Part shown: positions 57,925 to 64,000 of the stretch, in pieces
Layout of the letters: every line of letters starts with the position of its first letter
Position numbering within the stretch: position 1 is the first letter of the stretch
Origin: DASYFG01 sp036498565
Lineage (GTDB): Bacteria; Bacillota; Bacilli; Lactobacillales; Lactobacillaceae
Assembly: GCA_036498565.1 (NCBI GenBank)
Contig: DASYFG010000004.1
Location: forward strand, 62,001-126,000
Direction: 5' to 3'
DNA length: 64,000 nt
Notes under the pieces: model-generated
Database searches by the model: none
The model's input: the letters and a program-made list of their open reading frames with translations, nothing else
Told to the model about the DNA's origin: nothing
Program-made: the position numbers and the translations under genes

Positions 57925-58601
57925 CAGAACTGTATTTCGTCCGTCACGGGCAAACGGAATGGAATAAGGAAATGCGCTTTCAAGGGGGGCGCGGGAATTC
58001 AGAGTTATTGCCACAAAGCTTTGACGACATGGCCAAATTAGCCGAGCATCTCGCCGACACGACTTTTGACAAAGTCTACTCCTCAACGCTCAAACGCGCC
58101 GCACAAACGGCTGAGCACACGATGACGTTGTGGGCAGCGGCTCGTGGTGAAGCCACACCAACGATTCACCAAAGTGATGCGTTGATCGAAGTGGGTCTGG
58201 GCGAGTGGGAAGGTATGTTAAAAGCCGACATTCAAGCGCGCTATCCCAAAGATTATCACACGTACCAACATGATTTGGCGAACTTTTCTGGTGCTGGATT
58301 TGGTGGTGAAGGGCATGATCGCTCGGTCGAACGCTTCCGCGCCTTTTTACACAAAGCGATTGCTGAGGCTGGCGAACATGAACGCTTGATTTTCTTTTCG
58401 CACGGCATGATGTTGCTGTTTGGGATTAGTGATTTGTTGGGCATTCCTAAGGCCAATATCCGCGATCGTGGTGGTTTGAGCAACACGTCAACGACGATTT
58501 TGCGGACGTTGGATGGCGGGCAAACGTTTGAACTGGTCGACTGGAACCGCGATGATTATTTGCAAGTGGACGCCAATGATGCGTCACGGAAAATTATTTA
58601 A
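57921..58601 (+). CDS. Histidine phosphatase family protein (phosphoglycerate-mutase-like)
   Basis: 226 residues. The catalytic RHG motif is YFVRHGQTEWN (His9), with the second His in FFSHGMMLL and Glu in LIEVGLGEWEGM. It belongs to the broad PhoE/GpmB group. It is unlikely to be the glycolytic enzyme. It sits between DUF1831 and recD2, an order found in other lactic acid bacteria. Confidence 0.9.
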   Translation: MTELYFVRHGQTEWNKEMRFQGGRGNSELLPQSFDDMAKLAEHLADTTFDKVYSSTLKRAAQTAEHTMTLWAAARGEATPTIHQSDALIEVGLGEWEGMLKADIQARYPKDYHTYQHDLANFSGAGFGGEGHDRSVERFRAFLHKAIAEAGEHERLIFFSHGMMLLFGISDLLGIPKANIRDRGGLSNTSTTILRTLDGGQTFELVDWNRDDYLQVDANDASRKII

Positions 58602-58616
58602 CGCACACAAACAAGC

Positions 58617-60977
58617 ATGGTAACGACACAAGCAACAACTGAAAACTATGTTTTAGGCACGCTACGCAGCGTGCTTTTTGAGAGCGCAGACAGTTATTTC
58701 AAAATTCTTTTGATCGAACCGCAAGATGTGTCGTTTGACTGGGAGGCGCCCGAAATTGTTGTGACGGGGACGTTTGCGGACGTGACTTTGGGCGCAACTT
58801 ATGCTTTTTATGGGCAATTGACGCGTCATCCAAAATACGGCGAGCAACTCAAAGCGACGCGTTACGAGAACGAATTGCCGGCGGATGAAGGCGGTTTGGT
58901 CCAGTATTTTGCGAGTGATCAATTTCCGGGAATTGGGAAGAAAACGGCGGAAAAAATCGTTGAAGCGTTGGGTTTGGACGCGGTCGAATTGATTTTGGCA
59001 GATGCGGATGTGTTGGTGCAAGTTGGTTTGAAAGCCACGACGGCCAGCAAAATCCAAGCGACTTTGCAACGCAATTTAGGGTTAGAGCGCTTGTTTCAAA
59101 TTACGCATCAGCTTGGCATTTCAGCGGAAACGGCCGGGCGTTTGTATGAGACATTTGGCGCTGATGCCCAGACGATTTTGGAAAAAACGCCTTATCGTTT
59201 GGTGTTTGATTTTGATGGGGTGACGTTTAAAAAAGCCGATGAAATCGGGCGTTCCTTGGGCATTTCAGCGACCGATTCGGCGCGCGTGCAGGCCGGTGTT
59301 TATGCGACCGCGATGAATTTGACGTTTGCGGGCGGGCATACGTTTGTTTTGTCAGCTCAGTTGGTTGAAGCGATTAGTCGGGTTTTGCAGATTCGTGAGC
59401 CGTCGGTTCTGCAAGACGCGATTGCGGATTTGGTGGCGCGCGAATTATTTGTTTTGGATGGCGAGCGGCTTTATCCGCGGAATTTGTACGATGCGGAAGT
59501 GAGTGTCGGCGCTGATTTACAGCGTTTGTTAAAATCTAAGAAACGTGCGTTTGCCGGGGAATATGTCGCGCAAGTTTTGGCAAAATCACGGTTGACGTTA
59601 GATGACACGCAGATTGACGCCGTGAATCAAGCACTTGCAAGCGGTGTTTTTGTGTTGACGGGTGGACCCGGCACTGGAAAAACGACCATCATCAAAACAA
59701 TGGTCAACGCGTGGCAAAAACAACTAGACGCAGAGATTGGTCACGGCGATCAAACGAAAGCGGAACTCCGGCAACGCCGGGTGTTGTTGGCCTCGCCAAC
59801 GGGTCGCGCTGCCAAACGGATGACGGAAGTGACCGGCTTTTCAGCGACGACGATTCATCGTTTGTTGGGCATTGTGGATTTGCAAGTGCCGGAATTTGAC
59901 GCGGAAACGCCTTTGGAAGGCGGTTTGTTGATTGTCGATGAAGCTTCGATGTTAGACATCGAATTGACGGCCAAGTTGCTTGCGGCCGTACCAGATGCGA
60001 TGCGCGTAATCTTTGTCGGCGACGCGCAACAGTTGCCGTCCGTTGGACCCGGCAATGTGTTGGCGGATTTGCTGGCGAGTGAGGTGCCGCAAGCCAAGTT
60101 GGATCGGGTTTATCGGCAAGACGAAAGCAGCACGATCAGTGTCTTGGCGCAGCATTTGCAAGCGGGGCAATTGCCAGCTGATTTCACAGCCAAACAGCCA
60201 GATCGCAATACATTTTTGGTTAGTGTGGACGCCATTCCAGCGACAATTGAAAAAATCGTCAAAGCCGCGACCAAGCGCGATTACACAGCGGCTGACGTGC
60301 AAATTTTAACGCCAATGTACCGCACGGCCGCCGGGGTTGAAACGCTAAATCCACTGCTACAAGATATTTTCAATCCAGCCAAAAAGAACGCAAAAACCTT
60401 GAGCTACGGGCAAACAACGTATCGCGTCGGGGATAAAGTTTTGCAGCTGGAAAATGACAGTGAAAAAGATATTTACAACGGCGACATGGGCGTCATTACC
60501 GCGATTCAAGCCAAAACAGATCCGCTCAACACCGATAATGAGGATCGTTTGGTTGTCGATTTTGACAGCAATCATGTGAATTTCCCCAAAAAAGATTTGC
60601 ATCAACTCACGTTGGCTTATGCCACGACGGTTCACAAAGCCCAAGGCAGCGAATTCCCGGTGGTGATTGTCGTGTTGACCAACCAAATGGCGCCGATGCT
60701 CAATCGGAATTTATTATATACCGCGATTACGCGGGCCAAAAAATCGTTGATTTTGGTCGGCGATTATCGCGCCTTTGAACGCGCTGCCCAACAAGCCGTA
60801 CCGCCGCGCCAAACAGCGCTTGTGCAACGGCTAACTGGTGCGGTGACCGCCAAAATAACGACTACAAAAAAAGCGCCACCCAAGTCCTTAAAACCAGAAT
60901 TGACGGCGCTAATCGATTTAGACGCGATTGATCCGTTAATCGGTATGGGCACTCAGACGCCATATGATTTCATGTAA
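58617..60977 (+). CDS. recD2: RecD2-type ATP-dependent 5'-3' DNA helicase
   Basis: 786 residues. The N-terminal OB-like and helix-hairpin-helix region (FPGIGKKTAEKIVEALGLD, near 105-125) is characteristic of RecD2 and absent from RecBCD RecD. Helicase motifs follow: I GGPGTGKTT (near 345), II IVDEASMLD, III VGDAQQLPSVG, and VI TRAKKSLILVGD, with the YRQDESS of motif IV. It acts in DNA repair and replication restart without RecBC. The ATG lies 15 bases after the previous stop without a clear ribosome site. Confidence 0.96.
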   Translation: MVTTQATTENYVLGTLRSVLFESADSYFKILLIEPQDVSFDWEAPEIVVTGTFADVTLGATYAFYGQLTRHPKYGEQLKATRYENELPADEGGLVQYFASDQFPGIGKKTAEKIVEALGLDAVELILADADVLVQVGLKATTASKIQATLQRNLGLERLFQITHQLGISAETAGRLYETFGADAQTILEKTPYRLVFDFDGVTFKKADEIGRSLGISATDSARVQAGVYATAMNLTFAGGHTFVLSAQLVEAISRVLQIREPSVLQDAIADLVARELFVLDGERLYPRNLYDAEVSVGADLQRLLKSKKRAFAGEYVAQVLAKSRLTLDDTQIDAVNQALASGVFVLTGGPGTGKTTIIKTMVNAWQKQLDAEIGHGDQTKAELRQRRVLLASPTGRAAKRMTEVTGFSATTIHRLLGIVDLQVPEFDAETPLEGGLLIVDEASMLDIELTAKLLAAVPDAMRVIFVGDAQQLPSVGPGNVLADLLASEVPQAKLDRVYRQDESSTISVLAQHLQAGQLPADFTAKQPDRNTFLVSVDAIPATIEKIVKAATKRDYTAADVQILTPMYRTAAGVETLNPLLQDIFNPAKKNAKTLSYGQTTYRVGDKVLQLENDSEKDIYNGDMGVITAIQAKTDPLNTDNEDRLVVDFDSNHVNFPKKDLHQLTLAYATTVHKAQGSEFPVVIVVLTNQMAPMLNRNLLYTAITRAKKSLILVGDYRAFERAAQQAVPPRQTALVQRLTGAVTAKITTTKKAPPKSLKPELTALIDLDAIDPLIGMGTQTPYDFM

Positions 60978-61009
60978 AAAACGATCCAATGTCCTTGGAT
61001 CGTTTTTTT
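60976..61009. terminator. Bidirectional terminator between recD2 and the CorA-type gene
   Basis: AAAAAACGATCCAA-TGTC-CTTGGATCGTTTTTT; the genes converge. Confidence 0.9.
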
Positions 61010-61010
61010 G

Positions 61011-61892
61011 TTATTCAAAATAATCAGCTTTCCATAACCAAACGAACAAACCGATCAGCAACACGACAACCATGCCAATGGTGCCAAGCCATGCCCAATC
61101 GCCATGTGCGAGCGGCAGCGACACGTTTTCGCCATAAAAACCAGAAATAATGGTTGGCACGGCAAAAACCAAACCAGCAATGGTGAGTTCCTTCATGGTT
61201 TTGTTCAAACGCACATCCCAGTAATTTTGGTAGGTTTTAGAAATATCGTCCACGGTGGAGAGCGTTTGATCGAGATTGGCTTTAATGTGTTCACCAAATT
61301 CATTGACCTCATCAAAGTCAGCGCGGTTGCGCAACATATGCAGATTGCTACGCATCGAGTGGTGGAGTTGCACCAGCCCGGCGCGCACACTAATTAAGCG
61401 TGTCAATTCTTTTGAAATGTTCTCGCTGCGCGTCAATGCAGCTTCGGCGTGACGCGTCATGCGACTCAATTGGTGCGCAGCGTCATGCATTTGGTCAAAA
61501 TATGTTTGCAAAAGAGGGGCTAAAAAGGCGTCCAAATGCGCAAAATCATAAGCGGGAAAATTGTCAGCGATAACTTCTAACACGTTTGATTTCGTGTTTT
61601 CATTTTGCACGAGCGTAATTAGGGCATCGGGCAGCGCGATAAAGGTAATCGGCATCGACAATAGCAGGGTGTTGTTGGTTTTTTTATGTTTTAGATTGAT
61701 AAAAGCATCAATCACCACTAACGTTTGTTGATGAACGGTGCGATACGTCACTTCCGGATACGGCGCCCCGATAAAATCGTCAAAGTCGTCGGTCAAGTGG
61801 AATTTTTGTTGAACTTGCTTGATTTCGTCTGGCGAAAGATTTTCACCATGCCACCAAGTGGCGTTTTGGTTGGTCGCGCGTTTTTCTAACAT
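61011..61892 (-). CDS. CorA-family divalent cation transporter
   Basis: 293 residues from ATG 61892, which has AGGAGG at good spacing. A large N-terminal cytoplasmic domain is followed by a long helix and two C-terminal membrane helices. The pore signature that normally ends in GMN reads SGFYGENVSLP, so Met is replaced by Glu. The loop before the last helix is PLAHGDWAW. The family moves Mg2+ or Co2+; the altered selectivity loop makes the ion uncertain. It lies downstream of rqcH with its own promoter. Confidence 0.88.
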   Translation of the reverse strand: MLEKRATNQNATWWHGENLSPDEIKQVQQKFHLTDDFDDFIGAPYPEVTYRTVHQQTLVVIDAFINLKHKKTNNTLLLSMPITFIALPDALITLVQNENTKSNVLEVIADNFPAYDFAHLDAFLAPLLQTYFDQMHDAAHQLSRMTRHAEAALTRSENISKELTRLISVRAGLVQLHHSMRSNLHMLRNRADFDEVNEFGEHIKANLDQTLSTVDDISKTYQNYWDVRLNKTMKELTIAGLVFAVPTIISGFYGENVSLPLAHGDWAWLGTIGMVVVLLIGLFVWLWKADYFE

Positions 61893-61912
61893 GAACAATT
61901 CCTCCTGTGACC

Positions 61913-61941
61913 AGTATAGAAAAAAAGCGCCGGTCGGCGCA
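61913..61941 (-). terminator. Terminator after rqcH, with the CorA promoter -10 just beyond
   Basis: On the minus strand GCGCC-GACC-GGCGC (61927-61940) and a T run, then TATACT (61913-61918), which probably serves the CorA-type gene. Confidence 0.78.
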
Positions 61942-61989
61942 AGTTAAACGATTGGTGATTTAAAAGACATGGTTCTTAACAGGCAAATT

Positions 61990-63675
61990 TTATTTCAATT
62001 GCGTGATTAAATCCGGATCAGGCGTGACATAAACCGTTTGCTGACCTTCAAAAATCACAAAACCGGGCTTTGAGCCGTTTGGTTTGCGTAATTTACCAGC
62101 GGGTAAATAATCGACGGGTACGTTGGCGGATTGGCGTGCTTTTGAGTAGTATGCTGCGAGTTTTGCCGCGAAAATCAGCGTCTCGTCACTTGGATTCGCA
62201 TCGTGAATAATCACGTGTGAACCCGGCATTTTTTGGACGTGTAGCCAAATGTCGCGCCGATCAGCGACTTTCAAAGACAGACGATCGTTTTGCAAATTAT
62301 TTTTACCCACTTCAATCAAAGTGCCGTCGGGCGCCGTAAATTGATCAGGTTGGGAAATTTTTGGCTTTTGCTTGCGCTTTTGATTGGCTTTGAGGTAACC
62401 CTCGGCGGTTAATTCTTCGCGGATGTCGGCGACATCTTTTGGCGAAGCGACATCCAATTGGGCGAGAATCGTTTCAAAATAGGTGATTTCCGCGGTGGTG
62501 AGGGCGATTTGTTCGTGAACATAATCGATCGCGTTGCGGAGTTTGCGGTAACGTTGATAATATTTTTCCGCGTTCTTAATGCCGTTGTAGCGGGCATCCA
62601 GCGGGATTTTAAGCGGTTTGTTATCGTCGTAATAATTATCCAGCGTGACGCTCGTTTGGCCGTTTTGCGCGGTCAAATGCGGATAGGTGTTGAGCAAATC
62701 AGCCATGATTTTGAATTGCTCGGCGTTTTCCGCGTCGGCCAAAGTTTTGTCGAGCTTGCCGAGCTTATTTTCGTTCTTTTTGAGTTCGTTTTTGACGACG
62801 CGCACCAGTGTGCCGGCTTGTTGATTGACGCGATCACGTTCGGCCTGGCCGACATAATAGGCGTCCAATAATTCGCCCAAAGTCGCATAGTTTTGCACAA
62901 CTTGCCAGTCACCACCAAAATTAAACGGCGCAAAAATGTATTTGTCAGCCGCATTTTTCAACAAAACTGGGGAAAGCTTGTCAAAACCAGCCAACCAATC
63001 TTGCGCGTTGCGCATCGCATCGCCAGTTTTCAACGCGTTGGCCAAACTGATGGCACTTTCACGACTGAACCCTTGAAAAGTTTGTTGAATAAGGCGCGGC
63101 AATTCGTCCGCTGATGAATCCAAAACCAGTGTGCCCAAGCCTTGCAACGTGTCAAATGGATTTTTCAAATCCTGTTGCGGTGGCAAAATATAAGTCGCAC
63201 CAGGCATCAAAGACCGCACGCGGTTTTGGTCGGCGGGCACGTGTTTGATCAATTCCAAAATCCGCTGATCGCGTTCGCGCACCAGAAATAGGTTAGAGTG
63301 GCGACCCATCATTTCCAAAGTCAAACGAATTTCTTGCAAGTCGCCCAATTCGTCGCGTGCATTGACGTAGAAATTCAAAATCCGATCGTTGGCGAGTTGT
63401 TCAACGCGCTGCAATTTCGCGCCTTCCAAATATCGCCGCAACAACATGACAAAATTAGGCGCTGTTTGCGGATTTTCGTAGGGAATGCGAGTAATTTGCG
63501 CACGAGCAATAGTGGGGTGCGCACTTAATAACAACGGGAAATTTTGCCCATTGTTGCGCACAACCAACACGATTTCGTGCGGGTAAGGTTGGTGGACTTT
63601 GGTAATGCGACCGCCAACCAGTAAATCAGTTAATTCCCGCGCTGTTGCGTGGGTGAATAAGCCATCAAAGGGCAT
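61990..63675 (-). CDS. rqcH: NFACT-family ribosome quality control protein RqcH
   Basis: 561 residues, the usual size. The NFACT-N domain (FTHATARELTDLLVGGRITKVHQPYPHEIVL) has MMGRHSNLFLV with the conserved His/Arg region. Two helix-hairpin-helix and coiled-coil segments (about 290-430) lead to the NFACT-R/DUF814 domain (LHVQKMPGSHVIIHDANPSDETLIFAAKLAAYYSKAR). RqcH adds alanine tails to nascent chains on split 50S subunits. Older annotation as fibronectin-binding protein refers to this family. It overlaps the upstream CBS protein gene by 11 bases. Confidence 0.95.
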   Translation of the reverse strand: MPFDGLFTHATARELTDLLVGGRITKVHQPYPHEIVLVVRNNGQNFPLLLSAHPTIARAQITRIPYENPQTAPNFVMLLRRYLEGAKLQRVEQLANDRILNFYVNARDELGDLQEIRLTLEMMGRHSNLFLVRERDQRILELIKHVPADQNRVRSLMPGATYILPPQQDLKNPFDTLQGLGTLVLDSSADELPRLIQQTFQGFSRESAISLANALKTGDAMRNAQDWLAGFDKLSPVLLKNAADKYIFAPFNFGGDWQVVQNYATLGELLDAYYVGQAERDRVNQQAGTLVRVVKNELKKNENKLGKLDKTLADAENAEQFKIMADLLNTYPHLTAQNGQTSVTLDNYYDDNKPLKIPLDARYNGIKNAEKYYQRYRKLRNAIDYVHEQIALTTAEITYFETILAQLDVASPKDVADIREELTAEGYLKANQKRKQKPKISQPDQFTAPDGTLIEVGKNNLQNDRLSLKVADRRDIWLHVQKMPGSHVIIHDANPSDETLIFAAKLAAYYSKARQSANVPVDYLPAGKLRKPNGSKPGFVIFEGQQTVYVTPDPDLITQLK

Positions 63676-64000
63676 TATTTTCTCCTAGTTCAATTAAAAA
63701 GTTATCGTGATCTCGTGTGAAATGCAGCTTCTCAGCTGACGCGGTGTCTTTGAATTTGTTTTCTTGCCACCAACCGGTCAACGTCAACGCATCGGGATTG
63801 CCAAAGGCATTTGGGGACAATTCAAAGTAATCGTGCAAAAATTCCAACGGTGTGGTCGCAACGGCCGTAAAGTGGGTTGCGTCGATTTTGTCGACTAATA
63901 ATTCATCAAAATCTTCGTGTTCGTCTTTCAAATCCCCGAAAAGTTCTTCAAAAATATCTTTGTCTGACACCACACCAGAAGTACCACCAAATTCATCAAC
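63665..64000 (-). CDS. CBS/CorC-HlyC domain protein, C-terminal part
   Basis: The frame stays open to the window edge, so 111 residues are visible. They start with VDEFGGTSGVVSDKDIFEELFGDL, the end of the second CBS domain of CorC/HlyC (UPF0053) proteins. The CorC_HlyC domain follows (DKIDATHFTAVATTPLEFLHDYF to RDHDNFLIEL), which in this family lies after a DUF21 membrane domain. The N-terminal part is outside the window. Members are linked to Mg2+ efflux. The 11-base overlap with rqcH suggests coupled translation. Confidence 0.85.
   Translation of the reverse strand, partial: VDEFGGTSGVVSDKDIFEELFGDLKDEHEDFDELLVDKIDATHFTAVATTPLEFLHDYFELSPNAFGNPDALTLTGWWQENKFKDTASAEKLHFTRDHDNFLIELGENNAL

Noticed and set aside
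1..64000. CRISPR array, insertion sequence, prophage, integrase or attachment sites
   Set aside because: No regularly spaced repeats, transposase, integrase or phage structural genes were found on either strand.

Overview
The window reads as a continuous chromosomal segment of a low-to-middle GC Gram-positive bacterium of the order Lactobacillales. The best fit is a Lactobacillaceae of the Weissella/Leuconostoc type; the genus cannot be fixed from the sequence alone. The grounds are T-box control of valS and glyQS, a comGA-GG operon, a long L. casei-type thymidylate synthase, DUF1831, DUF2255 and YfhO proteins, a WxL-interacting-type surface protein, strong AAGGAG ribosome sites, and heavy use of TTG for leucine. 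There are no rRNA or tRNA genes, insertion sequences, prophage or CRISPR arrays. Gene density is high and most gaps hold an intrinsic terminator followed directly by the next promoter.

Layout. 0-4 kb: a cut GNAT acetyltransferase, a HAD phosphatase, and two tandem MerR-regulator/short-chain-dehydrogenase modules that look like an old duplication, then an SMR efflux gene. 4-7.5 kb: a valine T-box leader, a frameshifted GNAT gene and valS. 7.6-11.9 kb: the fructose operon (DeoR-type regulator, fruK, fruA, a nucleotidase-like HAD protein) with a candidate cre site. 12-16 kb: a D-amino-acid aminotransferase and glyQS behind a very compact glycine T-box. 16-20 kb: a glutamine-type ABC transporter and an M20 deacylase. 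19.6-27.8 kb: an accessory efflux/stress block with a TetR gene, a MacB-like ABC transporter, a structured intergenic RNA-like element, a 14-TM MFS pump, a MarR-ABC exporter pair and a MerR-DUF2255 pair.

28-37.4 kb: the Kup potassium transporter, a 588-residue helical protein of unknown function, a two-component system, and a COG4705-type membrane protein that shares the system's palindrome; then thyA, a dCMP deaminase and folD, which together make and use dUMP and methylene-THF. 37.5-43.3 kb: the complete comG pseudopilus operon followed by a YtxK-type methyltransferase and ackA, the usual Firmicutes order. 43.4-50 kb: envelope genes (an MltG-like/GH73 fusion, YfhO, a class B PBP) plus greA. 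49.7-52.4 kb: a degenerate ADP-ribosylglycohydrolase-like gene that appears leaderless, a cold-shock protein, nudF, a small membrane protein and mtnN.

52.7-54.8 kb is an AT-rich surface-protein cluster: a DUF916/DUF3324 protein with two small exported partners that lack a visible WxL motif. 54.9-57.5 kb is a detoxification operon (YdcZ-type transporter, MhqO-like dioxygenase, MhqD-like hydrolase). 57.6-64 kb holds DUF1831, a histidine phosphatase, recD2, a CorA-type transporter, rqcH (ribosome quality control) and a cut CBS/CorC protein.

The observations most worth a second look are hairpins placed between the Shine-Dalgarno and the start codon of two transporter genes, the structured element at 22.47-22.65 kb, the paired CTGAGAA(A/T)TTCTCAG boxes of the two-component system, the WxL-less surface cluster, the compact glycine T-box and the large unknown helical protein.
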